From NCBI GenBank assembly GCA_030686995.1, contig CM060685.1, positions 27,481,204-27,545,203 on the forward strand: 64,000 nucleotides of DNA. Reading direction: 5' to 3'. How positions within the stretch are numbered: position 1 is the first letter of the stretch; each line of letters begins with the position of its first letter. The notes under the pieces are model-generated. The model had not been told where the DNA came from. It saw only the letters and a program-made list of their open reading frames with translations, and searched no databases. This document shows positions 33,300-45,494 of this stretch, piece after piece. The DNA comes from Artemisia argyi (Eukaryota; Streptophyta; Magnoliopsida; Asterales; Asteraceae). A program made the position numbers and the translations under genes.

Positions 33300-36200
33300 A
33301 ATAAGGTTTGTCTCAATATCCTATGCTTCTGTTTATATTTATTTAATTATGTATCACATCAATCTGATGTTATATATGTGCAATTCGTTGTTATGTTTGC
33401 GTACGATTTCAAGAATCGGGATCTTGAGTTGGAGTATGTGATGGTCTTTTATCTTGATCAGGGCTTAATGAGAAGGTGAGTGACATTTAACTTTCTTCAA
33501 CTTCATGTGCGTTTTATTAGAGTTAACCTTGCATGTTTTTTCGCATCTGTTTATGATGTGTTTTTCAAAATTTGGTTTATTAATGATTTGCTCACATTTG
33601 GGCTGCATTTGCTTACGCTTGCTTTCCGCATCCCTTGATGGCTTATTGCGTTTGCCTCTAGATCAGTAGGAACACCTATATTCGTGCTAGGATTGCAGAG
33701 TGGAAGGTCACCAATCGAGTTCATGTGGTATGTTACAACAGCTTATATTTATATCAGAAATTTGAAATCCTCTTTATGATGTAAGTACGCGTGGAAGTAA
33801 TTTTTATACATACAAAGCTTTTTAGGTTGCTGATGTTTTATGCAGAAAGTTACGCATCTCATTGCTGAAATTTTATGTAGAAAATGGATTGCCGCAAAGT
33901 TGAATGACCAACGACGGCTGGAGGAAAAAGACAAGGCCACTGAGGCATTGGAGAGGAACAAATGGAATGCCGAAAAGGCCTAAATTAGAGCTGAGCTTTG
34001 ACCTCGGAAAAAAAACTGAGCAGAAACAGAAGTTGCGTTTTAGGTAACTTTTGTCAATTTAATATGTATTCTAGCAGATTGTCATAGTTTGGAAATCGTT
34101 TTGATGGCCGGTCGTTTGAATAAAACTAAGAGCTTCCCACCCACATTCTTGAATTGATCTTTGAAAAAATTGTTTCTTTTTACTGTTATAAACGTAGTAT
34201 GAAGAAAAATAGTGTTTTTTTTTTAGCTACATTGTATTGTAGATAGAACGGCCTTTGCAAACTTTGGGTATGCAGTAGCCTTGAATATAAGATTGTCATT
34301 TATCTGTCAAGTAAAGTAAGAAAATACAATAATACGAGATGGAGTTATGTTGGAAATGATTAGTTATGGTGCGTCATATTGGAATCTGGTATGTGTTGTA
34401 CAATGTGTCCTAACTTAAACCATTTGCACCATTATTTATAAACGGGTCACTTTGGATCGTATTGTATGTTATGGGTTAAATAAGAGGATTCCCATAGGAA
34501 AAGAATGTATCTAAATGGGTCGTTCTTTTATTTGGAGTTATACTTCTTAGTTGCTTTAAAATTTGCTCCTTTATATTCCATGCCATTATGTGAAGTCGTT
34601 GAGTTTAACTTGATAATGATTCAGCTTTGGAAATGGTCTAATGTGATTGAGCTTTAATTGCAAATCTAAACTTAAAATTTTAATCGTTGTTCGTCAGTCA
34701 TGGGCAATGGGGACATCTGGGTGCGTTTGGTTGAAGAGATTTTCATACTTTTACTGAGAAAAAACTCATTTTGAACACAACTTATGTTTTCAGTGTTTTT
34801 CACAACAATTTTCTCGAAAAATTCCATTTTCCCTAGCTAAAGACACCTTTAAGGATTATCATAAGTTATTTAAGCAGCTGGTTTTATTACCTTGCACTCG
34901 GTTTTTCTGCAGGTTAGTACTGCGGCTGTTTCGAATTTGGCTGAGGTGAGAAGTGATAATAGGCATACGAGGGTTGTGAATTGGGTTTTGCACATGGAGA
35001 TTACGATTAAGAATTTATTGGATGCTAATATGAATAGCAATGGTTTCCTCAGGCTTGTTTTGCTCTTTTTCGTTTTTTATGTACGTGTTCTATATATTAG
35101 AAGTTATGACTCTACCATGAATTAAGGCAATGCTAAATTAAATTGACTAAAAAAGAATGGCCATGAAACTGAAAGGATATTATGCAAGTCGGGTCTTTGT
35201 CTAATTTTAGGTCTGACCTGTTTCACCAAATATATTGGTCAAATGGGTGATCCTGGTCAACCAGATTCTTACCCATTTTGGCCTGGGTGACAAAATGGGC
35301 AGGTTGAGTGGGTTATGTGTTGCGTGTGTTACAGGTCAGCTGGTAAAAAACTAAATTAGTATTTGCCTAAGCAGATCGGCTTAGGGTATTGGATGTTATA
35401 TGCATTTTGAGCACTTTGGGCAAATCTTAATACTTTTTACCCATTTTCATATCCGTTGATTTTTTTTCCTTACTGATTTTGCTCATTAGAAAATGGATAT
35501 ATAATTCAGTCGTGGCTAGATTTCATGGCATATTTAATAATTATTTGTGCACCATGCCTTTTATTTTAAACAAAAAAGTGAATCTTTATATTAACAAAAT
35601 GGTTGATATGAATTTTGCTACACGTAAGATTGAAAATACTTTACTACTAACTGAGAGTACAAACATCTGGCCTCAAGAACAGGCCTAGAAATAGCCAAGT
35701 TTTTTTAAGCCAGATATGATAAGCGGAGTAGTTCGCAAAAGATCTAAGTTTCTCATATTAAAGTTTTGCTACCTTAGTTTTTTTCAGTGTATACTTCGAC
35801 TATAAAAATACACCAAGACTAATGTCAAACATAGAATATTCTATGTTTGACTTTAGTCCTTGTGTGTTTTTCACTTCTATTCTCAAAATAAATAAACTAT
35901 CTGTTGGTGCTATGTTTTATAATAACAACGACGTCAGATATTAATGAAGAAATATACGTAAGATTAACAAACTGTCACCACTTCTTAAGTGGCAGGGTTG
36001 GTTAGCAGGTCTTAATGGGCACAAGTCATAGCACTTACTTTTTTTGTAACTGTTGCAACGAGCTAGGCATGTACTGCTAATGACGAAGTGAAGGGAGGGA
36101 TGTTTTGCTGCAGTTTCAAGGTTTTTGCAGCAACATTCTAATATGCTGATCAAAATGAGTGAAGAGAATCACAAGCCGAAGCAGAGATCGAGCACTTAAA
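33300..36200 (+). other. Exon-like stretches of an unrecognised gene
   Basis: Short open stretches bounded by plausible splice sites: one ending GAGAAG|GTGAGT near 33475; 33662-33728 ([13 protein letters not shown]) between CTCTAG and GTATGT; 33845-33980 (KVTHLIAEI, RRLEEKDKATEALERNKW) after ATGCAG and ending in a stop; 34913-35050 (STAAVSNLAEVR) after CTGCAG. They may be remains of one gene, but the intron lengths and joint frame are not consistent enough for a model, and I do not recognise the product. Confidence 0.25.
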
Positions 36201-38010
36201 CAGCAATACTGATTCATGTGAGAGGGAAATAAATTTAGGCTAAAATGTGTATGTTACTGCTACGTGTCTGATTATTTTTTTGATGAAGTGTATGTGCCCA
36301 GTGGTGTTATCTCATTATTAATTTTGTTACATTCTTATACCAACTTTCAAGCTACATTTCCGATGCCTACAATACTATTGTATCCAAACACTCCGCCACA
36401 AATTAAACACAATTTTGCTAAACCAAATTAAACAAAATGGAGTTTACAATACTTCTTTAGCCAAAGATCCCGCGGCAATGCACAGACTAATATCCTCGTT
36501 ATTACTAAAGAATAAAGATGGTGTGTCTTATTGAGCGTGAAACAACTTAGCAAAGTATGTCTTAAATAAGCACAAGTATATATTTGTTTCTGACACAAAC
36601 AATACAAGTATACATTGTAATAATTTGTCATTGTGAAAATTGATGATTGCTTTGGTCGTTATTTATTGAAATTTGCTATATTAGTTCAAATATGCATTAT
36701 TTATTGAAATTTGCTAGATTAGTTCAATTATGCAACTTCGTACATAAATGATTATCACATAAAACTATATTCTATAGTTATCAAAAATGGAGTTAATTAG
36801 ACTTCGAGAAAAAGAATAGAACACTCCGCTGTCTTAAACTACGAACACTAAAACACGTTTAAAACCCTTTTGATGTGTACAATGACCAGTGCCAAAAGTC
36901 ACCCTAGATCAGGATGTTCCGGAAAATTCACAACTTTTGTAGATTAAGCTATATTCTACAGTTACTAAAAATGGAGTTTATTAGACTTCGAGAAAATGAG
37001 AAGAAAATAGCACTCTATGAGTTGTCATGGGATGTAGTCACAACGAGTGGGTTACCCGCGCGTTGCTGCGGGAATGTTGTGTTTAATCTAAACTCGAAAC
37101 GAACGATTGTCCAAAAATTATTTTTGTTATTATTGTAGTGATGGAAAACTGAATTCGTGGATTGATTTAAAAGACTTGGGGTTATAGCCCATTATCTTAG
37201 TTAATGAATTGGACCACTTGGCTTCTTGGGCTTGTTTTGTGGAACGGATGGATAACAGAAACAATAAGGGACGATTTCCAATTTACATATGAGACAAACT
37301 TACCCTAATTTATACTCAAGTAGAATCCCTAATACACGCACATAAAACAATCGCATCCCATCTCCTGTCTTTGTCAGATCTTCTTCTCCCAAACCGTTCC
37401 CCAAATCGCTCTATTTTGAAAGTAGGTTTGGTTTGATTCGTTTTTTTTCAGCAAATGAAAGAGGGAATTATCACAATCTTGTTCTCCTTCTTTTTTTAAT
37501 CTTTCGGATAGTTAAAAAAAAAATTTTTGCTCAAAGAGATCGATGAAGAGTTGTGGTCAAACACATAAGATATTTATAGATCCGTAAATCTGCGTTTGGT
37601 TTGATCAAATCTGAGATCCGTTTCGTTATTATCTTTTTTTCGTTATGTTTTTCTTGTTTGAATCGAAAGATAAAAAAAGGATGAAACACATCTTTTTTTT
37701 TTCTCTCTCTCTCTATTTTTTTAAAGAGAAGCTTGTCTTCAAATAGTATTTCGTTATTTAAAAAAAAAATGCAAAAAGAAAGATGCAAAGATCCTTATAC
37801 CTGCAAATGGAGAATATATTACTGTCTGCTGATTATTATTATTATTATTATTTTATTTACTTATTTTTTGAGTTTAAGACCAGATTCAAGATAGCAGTGA
37901 TAAGAAGATAAGTTTGTGGTGCTAAGCTTGGTATTATCAAAAGTATGGCCAAAGGGGATGGATAACAGTTACTCTAGCTCCACCATAAACTAAATACTGA
38001 AGGAAAAAAA
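36200..38010. other. No gene recognised
   Basis: Includes a diverged duplicate at about 36760-36815 and 36945-37000 (AAAATGGAGTTNATTAGACTTCG). A GC-rich dyad ACCCGCGCGTTGCTGCGGG lies at 37060. A pyrimidine-rich stretch at 37320-37740 looks like a plant 5' UTR, but no coding exon follows. Confidence 0.4.
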
Positions 38011-38012
38011 AA

Positions 38013-38060
38013 AGTTACTGTAGCGTCTACTGTAGCAACTACAGTGGTTGCTACAGTAAC
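38013..38060. repeat. Nested hairpin
   Basis: GTTACTGTAGC and GCTACAGTAAC form an 11-bp perfect inverted pair, with a second pair (ACTGTAG, CTACAGT) inside the loop. It could form a cruciform or an RNA hairpin. No gene is attached to it. Confidence 0.8.
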
Positions 38061-38697
38061 CTCTTATCATTTAGTATATATATAATAGCATATAGTGCAA
38101 GATTTACTTAGAAAAACCCGTATATTACAGGGGTCTTAAATTACTAATAATGAAACATGTTGACAACCCCTTTTATATGACATATAGTCTGAGTTTAATT
38201 GTCAACCACTTACTCATAGCGTATGAATAACCTTTAAACCACTTATCTCGAACCTGCTTAATTATTTTACACTTTTTTTTTGTCAATACGTATAAAAACC
38301 AAGTTTGATCATTTTCTAAATCTTTCATAAAGAAGATTAGCATGTTATTTTTAAATTCCATAAAGGTATTAGTGAAGCCAGTCAAAGAGTTCGGTCAAGG
38401 AAGAGTTTACACCTCAAATGTTGTCTATCAAAAGGTTTTACGTGATAAGTAATGTGCATTGTTAGTTAGTATCTCATAATTGATAAATGATAATTTTTCA
38501 GTCTCACTAAATATTTTTATATGTTGTCTAATACATGTTAAGAATTTTTTCTTTGATTGAATTATCGCATGTTACAACCGTTTGCAATTATATTTTGATC
38601 TTTTCACGTTATACAAGACACTTACCACAATATCGCATATCGTTAATTTGCTGCCGCTAGGAACCTCCATTGCTATGCACGGGTACTCGCCTAGTAA

Positions 38698-38760
38698 TGT
38701 TAGAAGTGTAGCAAATTGCTTATAATCAAGTGGGTCTTGACCATCCCACTCTTATGTCTT
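38698..38760 (+). repeat. Truncated copy of the local repeat
   Basis: AAATTGCTTATAATCAAGTGGG and CATCCCACTC match the sequence that leads into the snRNA-type loci, but similarity stops at the upstream element. Confidence 0.6.
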
Positions 38761-39091
38761 TTACTTCATTTAAAACTTTAAACAAAAACGCTTCAAAGAG
38801 TATTAAATCTTTTTCATATTTCAAGAATGTTACAACTGCTAACTCGACAGGATTATCACTTTGGTGATGATCATTAGCAAGTCCTAATATTCCTGACTTA
38901 CAACTAAAGCACAATATGATCTATGCATGAAAAGGAAAAGATGATAAACACAAATGCTAAAAAAATGTTCTTGGTTATGATTCATGTTTAGTTTTGTAAC
39001 TCATAAAATGAACTATTGACTTACATATATCAGTAATTGTTTGGCGAGGATCACGGGAAAATTAGGGGGAAATGAGTAAAGTAAAGAAATA

Positions 39092-39094
<3 letters not shown>

Positions 39095-39124
<30 letters not shown>
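39095..39124. repeat. Poly-A tract, 30 bp
   Basis: Uninterrupted A run in sequence with no other feature. Confidence 0.9.
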
Positions 39125-39127
<3 letters not shown>

Positions 39128-39560
39128 AACCTTTTGGCAATGACATTTCTCACGAAAACTTTTAGTCAAATCTTCTTGACACTTTGAAAACGTCAAAGTT
39201 TGGAACTTGATTTTTTTTTTTTTTTTTTCTTTTCGTTTAACGACTTTTTTTCGCTAAAAGGCTCCTCTCCCGTTCTACTTATCCTTGTATAGTGTATAGA
39301 TGTATGTATGGTGAAACTTGTGGGTGCATGGTGCCTTTTAAGATACCTAAAATATTATAAAAGCTGATTGTGCATATTATAGACTTAGCATCTTCTCGAT
39401 TTTCAACTTTTAAATATTTTTTAATCTAAAATTACTTATAATACTTGTGCACGCACAGAATTTTTAAAATTTCTTTTTGATTATATATTATTATCGATTA
39501 AGAAATGAATCACTTAACATGTTTCAAATGGTTTTACTTTGTGGACTAAAAATAAAAAAC

Positions 39561-39664
<104 letters not shown>

Positions 39665-39708
39665 ATAATCTACTTATTATTTTGGTAGAATGCTTTAGGA
39701 TTAAAAAT

Positions 39709-39960
39709 AGGGATAATTACCAAAACGGATCAGTCGCTAAAAGCACTTTCCTTAAATAGATGTTTTTAAATCACTTTCCTCTAGCGGATCAGGGCAACTT
39801 AGCGACTGAGCGACTCAACAAGGGTGTGACACGTGTCCTATTATTTTATATTATAGTACATGTATGTGTAAGGTATAATGTATAGGGCAACTCGTACTTT
39901 TTGGGCAACTAATATAGGGCAACTTTTTGTGATTTAATTTAATTTTATACAATCTTATCA
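39709..39960 (+). repeat. Left long terminal inverted repeat
   Basis: Collinear with the inverse of 51657-51944. Contains GGGCAACT at about 39792, 39885, 39903 and 39916, and a G-box palindrome in GACACGTGTCC near 39829. Confidence 0.8.
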
Positions 39961-40980
39961 CCTAATCCTCATTAATCACATACCCACCTCATTTATTTAC
40001 ACACACTCTTTTACTTATTTACACATACACAATCCACAACCCTCATTTATTTACACCACCAATCCTCACACTCTCTTCTTGTCAAAACTTCCAACCACCA
40101 CCGAACCTGACAACCACCGTAGCTGAGGAAAACAATTAAAGAAGTCAACAACAAAAGTATTAACATGTTACTACTAATCAAGTGTTAGATGTTATTTTTC
40201 ATAGATTTGTACATATTAATTGTAGATCTGAGCTGTATTTTATTTCAATATTTGAAAATAGTTTTTTTTTACAGCCGCCTCTCCGCAGCAAGTGGCTTGT
40301 CGCCGGAAAGTTGCCGTTGTCGGTACTGTATCGGTGAATGTTGATAAAGTAATGTTTATTCTTTTGTTTTCAGATAGATGTGTTATTCTTTAGATCCACA
40401 TGAGCTTACGATTTTTATTTTTTTATTTTTTTTTATTTTATTTTTTTTTATTAAAGATAAGAGACGGCCACCATGAAGGATAATCGGACTTGGCTACAGC
40501 TGTGGCGGCAGAAGCGGAGTAAAGTTTTTTCAGATAAGATTACATTTTCATGAGTAAATTAACACCTTTGATTGAGTAATTTGGTTTGACATATGTGTTA
40601 ATTAAGTACCAAAAGAAACGTAATACTTATATGGACATATGTTTTAATTATGGACCCAAAAATTACATATGACTTGCATATAATTTGAGATATGTGGTAA
40701 CACATATGGTTTTAACACAATGTGGCAATAGTTTGAGTTTATATTTGTTAAAGGTTATATTTAAGAAGGTAAAGTTGCAGTTTGATGTACTTGTGGATTC
40801 TATGAAAGTGTTTGAATTTGAAGTTGAATGTATCAAGGTATGTAATAGGTCCTCGAATTACTTGATGGCTCAATGCTTTGATATGGAATTTACATATCAT
40901 CGAAAATCATCCATCTACCAAGTAATTCGGCCATACACAGCTTGTTACATTGAACTTCATCTGTAGAACCTCAATTATAA

Positions 40981-41158
40981 AGATACGTCTTTCCAGCATT
41001 TTTGATGGTGTTCGAGAGTTAATTTGAACACCGTCCCTAGTATCATTTGTGTGGTTGATGTTGATCACAAGTTAGTGCCTTTTTTGTAGCCGTATCTTTA
41101 TGGACGGTGTTCAAAAAAACTCTCGAACATCAACAACAACGATGTAAAGACGTATCTT
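40981..41158. mobile_element. Foldback MITE inside the 12.2-kb element
   Basis: Arms of about 58 bp, starting AAAGATACGTCTTT and containing GTTCGAGAG and TTGAACACCGTCC, are inverted around a spacer of about 60 bp. No coding capacity and no clear target duplication. Confidence 0.7.
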
Positions 41159-41464
41159 TATCATTGAGGGGTGTTGATTGCGATAATGATATAGTGTGTA
41201 TTGTTCATGACAGGCCACACTCCTTCATTATCCCATTCAACACGAGTCCTAATACTCACTTTTATCTAGAATCTACAATTGTATCATACTTTACGTAATC
41301 TTAGTTAGCTTAATAGCCCAACGTTGTTGTGTTATGCGTGTTGCTTTATTAACTAAAATATTTTTACTTTAAAGTCCATCACGTTATTCATTTTTTAATA
41401 TTGACAAACGATGTTACAACATATTTAGCCATTCTTAGTGTCCACAACAGTTCCTTTTGTTATT

Positions 41465-41640
41465 TCATCAATCTAGCAATTTGCTTGGTGCAAGCTTTTG
41501 CTCAAAGAGTGATGAAAAAGCAAAAGTGAGTGGTGGGGGCACTCAGAAGGGTTAAGTATGTTGATTTTAGCCTATTTCAGTTGCACAAACTAAGTTGTAA
41601 TAGACATGTAACATCGTGTGTCAATATTGAGAAATGAATA
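41465..41640 (+). repeat. Intergenic cassette, copy 1
   Basis: Direct, diverged duplicate of 43060-43215. Shared words include GCAATTT, CAAAGAGTG-TGAAAAA-CAAAAG, GATTTTAGCCTATT and AATAGACATNTAACATCGT. Each copy precedes a plus-strand reading frame (41741 and 43702), so it may be a shared promoter or 5' region. Confidence 0.7.
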
Positions 41641-41740
41641 ATGTGATGCAGTTTAATAAACTACATAATTACTTGTGTTGTTTTTGTTTCTATTACATTC
41701 TTGACATAAAGTTTGTTTGGTTGTTTCCTTCTTTCCCTAG

Positions 41741-41933
41741 GCTTTGAAACCGTTAATAAAACTGGTAACAAGAAATGACGAGGCCGTCTGTACGTGGTAC
41801 CAAACCGCCAGACAGTACCCCAAGAGAATTGCGAAGCCGTTTATTGATAATCAATCCGGAAACCATATCCCCTCCTACACCTCCTGAATTTGACGATCCT
41901 TTGGAACTACGACAATGGGTGCCATTTCTAGAG
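41741..41933 (+). CDS. Exon of an unrecognised cargo gene (partial)
   Basis: An open stretch flanked by CTTTCCCTAG acceptor and GAG|GTATGC donor. The ATG at 41775 gives MTRPSVRGTKPPDSTPREL, ending PPEFDDPLELRQWVPFLE at the donor. It is rich in proline and charged residues with no known domain. The next exon was not found; the strand is soon used by the oppositely oriented gene at 42139-42755. Confidence 0.35.
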
Positions 41934-42138
41934 GTATGCAAAAGTTTAACTATGTTTTCCCCCTCAATTTTGGTTATCTACTACCTGTGATATTTACATA
42001 AGTTAGATGCGTTAGTCGAGTAGAAACGTTGAATCATAAGTAAGTTAGGTTATACATCGATTACATAACTATTCAATTCAATAGGTTCAAACAACCTTAG
42101 GGATTACATTTTTTGAAATCTTAATGACTACAGCAATC

Positions 42139-42755
42139 TTAGTTTTCAGGAGATGAGTCTAATCCTAAATGGGCCGACTCGTAGTCAAATTCTTCAATAT
42201 CTTCTTGTTCAATCTCCTCATCACCATCCTCTGGTTGGGCATCTTCAAACAAATTCATCCGTGGCATATTGGCCAGTTGGTTCGCATGATCTTCTGCGAG
42301 TCGTTTTTTTCTTTGTTTCTCTGCTGCTGCTTCCTTTTGTTCTCGCCCCATGTTTAACTCAAACTCGTTTTCCCACTGGATGTATGTTTCGTCAGAATCC
42401 CATACATAGTCATCTGACTTGGGGCTCTTTTTTTTTCTTCAACAATACCTTTTACATATAAATAAACCAAATTAATTTGTAGTAAGCATAAATAAGTTTC
42501 TATTAGATTATTACAAAAAAATAAAAATCTAACATACATTTATTTTTCTCATCCTTTGATACACTTTTTTCGTCAACCAATTGCTTTCTGCAAAAGATTA
42601 ACAAAATTAGGACACATAATATACAAGTAATTAATTTTTTAAAACAAAAAGAAAAATATAACTACATACTTTGGGGGTTTCTCAGTCTGCAACTCAATAT
42701 TTGCATCAGTTGCTGGTCTTTTTTTTGATGATGAAACTGTTTTGGATGAAGACAT
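42139..42755 (-). CDS. Cargo gene C1, acidic coiled-coil protein
   Basis: Minus-strand gene with probable introns. Exon 1 (42755-42670) starts MSSSKTVSSSKKRPATDAN and ends at GTATGT. A small middle exon follows ACTTTTGCAG-type sequence near 42592-42542 (KQLVDEKSVSKDEKNK). The last exon, from about 42450, reads KSDDYVWDSDETYIQWENEF, a Lys/Glu-rich helix (GREQKEAAAEKQRKKR) and an acidic tail ending FDYESAHLGLDSSPEN. The exon 2/3 phase does not close exactly, and a run of nine A near 42427-42435 may hold an indel. A TATATAGG box lies near 42853. The tail motif DY-[DE]-[NS]-x-HL resembles the C-terminus of the gene at 50454. No known domain. Confidence 0.55.
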
Positions 42756-43059
42756 TCTTGGTTATGTTTTAGATTAGGATTCACAAACAATATTTGGTTT
42801 TACTAGTGTTTAAGATTGGATGATGTAAATTGGGTGAATATAACTCTGCCTATATAGATGAATAAGAGGGCAAACCAAGAGGCACCATTTGAATTAACTA
42901 TACTTTATTTATTGGAAGTTCAATGTAATAAATAGTTGAATTTAGTTTAATGTTAAAAGGTGCAATTAACTGTTAAAAATAACTGCACTAATATAACTGT
43001 AATATAGAGTGTAACCATTATGTAACCAAAACAAATATAATATGTTTAACTTTTATTTG

Positions 43060-43215
43060 TAGTAGCAATTTAGTTGGCGCAACCTTTTGGTCAAAGAGTG
43101 TTGAAAAAACAAAAGGAATTGTTCGGGGGACGCATAAGGGTTGTTCATTTTAGCCTATTACATTTGTACAAACTATGCTGCAATAGACATTTAACATCGT
43201 TTTGAGGATCGAAGC
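43060..43215 (+). repeat. Intergenic cassette, copy 2
   Basis: Diverged copy of 41465-41640, placed about 490 bp before the gene at 43702. Confidence 0.7.
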
Positions 43216-43701
43216 AATGAGACCATCATTCACTAACCATACTCAATTAATATAGAATGATAAGAAGGAAAGAGAGGATGTCGTAGAAGTGTCTTTGGTG
43301 CAAATACAATTTTTTGCCATATCCTCTTTTTCCTTCTTATCATCCCATATTCATTGAGTCTACCCAAGAATTCTGAGTTCCCAAAATATATTATAAGATA
43401 CGACATTCATTAGTTTATTAGGTACTTATTTAGGGTCTTTTATTTTATACATTGAACTTGTGTATGTCATGGGCTTTTTTTTTTTAACTAAAATGTTATG
43501 TGCAAGGGTTTATTTTGTTATATGTAAAACTTTTGTTATTTTCAATGGTGAATTGATAGTTTTGCATGGGGAAGATGAACTTCCTGCGTCGGTTACTACA
43601 GTAGTTATGTCATCCCCTATTTATATTCCTGGTTTAGTTACTAAATAATATTTCTAACCTAACTTATCATATCAGCCACCCTACTCCGTCATCCATTATC
43701 C

Positions 43702-44082
43702 ATGGCTTCTACTTCTTCCAACAACATCAATGAAATCAAAGCAGCATCTGGGTCTTATAATTTGGCAACAACATTCAAGTTCTATTTCAACAATGAAATT
43801 GCTGAAGAGAAGGGTTGTTTGAAAAGATACTTGGATGAGCGTAACCAACTCGAAAAGAAAGTAAAGGACCGTCAGGTTACACTCAATGAGACTCATCATC
43901 TGCGTTCATTCAACCAAAAAGCAGTTCAAATTATTCGTTGTCTAGTTGAAACACAGGAAAGGGAGCGTAAAAGGATTCTTTTGTTGACTACTCTAATCAA
44001 TGATATCAGTGACGGGATTCATGAGAAGGAGCGCCAAGCTAAGCTTATGGAGGTTCATGAACAACTCTCCTCTGATGAATAG
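43702..44082 (+). CDS. Cargo gene A1, 126-residue helical protein
   Basis: Single exon, MASTSSNNINEIKAASGS to HEQLSSDE. The core is predicted mostly alpha-helical, rich in Glu, Lys, Arg and Leu, with the pattern FKFYFNNEI, YLDERNQLEKKVKDRQ, TLNETHHL. The same layout occurs in the gene at 47144 (IKFLFSQEI, WLGERCDELR, RMNEVFDL), so the two look like diverged paralogues. TATTTATA at about 43619 lies 80 bp before the ATG, and an AT-rich 3' region with AATAATGAA-like words follows. No signal peptide, membrane segment or known domain. Function unknown. Confidence 0.55.
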   Translation: MASTSSNNINEIKAASGSYNLATTFKFYFNNEIAEEKGCLKRYLDERNQLEKKVKDRQVTLNETHHLRSFNQKAVQIIRCLVETQERERKRILLLTTLINDISDGIHEKERQAKLMEVHEQLSSDE

Positions 44083-44698
44083 TAGAGTATCACCATAATT
44101 GTTGTCTTTTGGGGTTATATTTTCGTACTTGTTTTTGTTTCTTTATGTTGAATGCTTGATTATCAAATGGCTGTAAGCCTCAAATTGTAATGACTTTGAA
44201 TTATAATGAAAATTAAGTTTTCGGTTTTTCCTTTTTCAATTGTTGATGCAAATGCGACTCTCATCCATTTGTTGTGGTTGTTTAGTATGGACATGATTTG
44301 TCATGGCATATTAATTCTCTATTTGTTCCATATCATATATTTTTTTCTACTGGATCTCCACTACACATAAATTCATTCAATATTGAATACTTGAATCATA
44401 GTCATATTTAAACAACAGGTTATATTGAATACTTCAATCATATTCATATTTAAATATGTGCATTCGAATGGATAAAAGTAAATGGATGTCTAAATGGGTG
44501 GTTGGCAGTTGGCACACAGGCCATTGTGTTATGCTGTTTTCAAAAAATTTGCTTTTGGCGGTCCTTGTCCCCCTTTTTCCCGCCTATCCTCTTGGGAACC
44601 ATTGAACCACTACTTCCCCAGGCTATTTAAACCCTCGATTGTTTGGGTAAGAACACACAAAAACAAACATATTCCCTTTACAAGATACACAATTAAAA

Positions 44699-45025
44699 AT
44701 GGCAGCAAATACACCGTTTCAAAAAGTAGTGGACCATAACCACAATGTGGTGGCGCAACCAAATGTGGTGGAGCCGCCGCAAAAAGTAGTGGACCATAAC
44801 CACAATGTGGTGGAGGTGCGGCGAAATGTGGTTTTAGATCAGCACAAAGATGTGGAGGAAAGTGGTAATGGTATCGGGCAGAGGGATCCTTTAAATTTGG
44901 AAAAACGGATTAGTGATCTTGAAATTATCTATCAACAACTCAAAGAAAGGAAGGAAAGGAAGGAAAGGAGGCAAAGGGATGAAAGCATGGAATACAGCTC
45001 TGGTTCGAACAGTTTTGGTGTTTGA
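44699..45025 (+). CDS. Cargo gene B1, 108-residue repeat/coiled-coil protein
   Basis: Single exon. Residues 9-18 and 29-38 are an exact repeat, KVVDHNHNVV. Residues about 65-95 form a charged coiled coil (LEKRISDLEIIYQQLKERKE) before a Ser-rich tail. The coiled coil resembles KRVSKLEVMYGSLKEVKE in the gene at 49302-50113: 11 of 18 positions are identical by eye. A TATTTAAA box at about 44625 lies 75 bp upstream of the ATG. No known domain. Confidence 0.55.
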   Translation: MAANTPFQKVVDHNHNVVAQPNVVEPPQKVVDHNHNVVEVRRNVVLDQHKDVEESGNGIGQRDPLNLEKRISDLEIIYQQLKERKERKERRQRDESMEYSSGSNSFGV

Positions 45026-45494
45026 ATGTTTGTATTTTTCTAGTATCTCATGCTTATGGTGTTTCAATGCTTTTAGTATGGAAATAAATAGGTTATGTAT
45101 GGAATGTTTCTTACTTTTGATCAATATTAATTAAAATTAGTATGTTTAATTAATTGTTTACGCTTGATTGTGAATGTTTAATTTGGATGAGAGTTTGAAT
45201 CTTTGCAAATTGGTTATGTTGGACAGCAACATTGAGTTGTATCAGACAAGTTGTATAGTGTTTATCACATTTTGGATGTCTTATTTTGTTATACATTCTG
45301 TTTCTTTAGCCATGTCCTAAATTGTTTTATACACTTTCTACAAATTAGTTGGAGATTAATATAAATTTACCTGATGGAAAAAAAATGATGATCAAATAAC
45401 AACATAACAGGGTAAACCAATCTACAACCATGTTTCAAGGTTTCATCTTTTGGACATTATCAAGATTGAAAATAGAAACCCACCACAAAACAAT

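Noticed and set aside
37060..38700. Possible Helitron
   Set aside because: ACCCGCGCGTTGCTGCGGG near 37060 and CGCCTAG|TAATG near 38690 recall Helitron 3' ends, but no proper hairpin-to-CTRR spacing, 5' TC end or helicase was found.
40685..40966. 93-codon frame near the left end of the 12.2-kb element
   Set aside because: No TATA box in position, no paralogue among the cargo genes and an unremarkable sequence; not enough for a gene.
43460..43648. 62-codon frame before gene A1
   Set aside because: It overlaps the TATA box and 5' region of A1 and has no splice context that would make it an exon.
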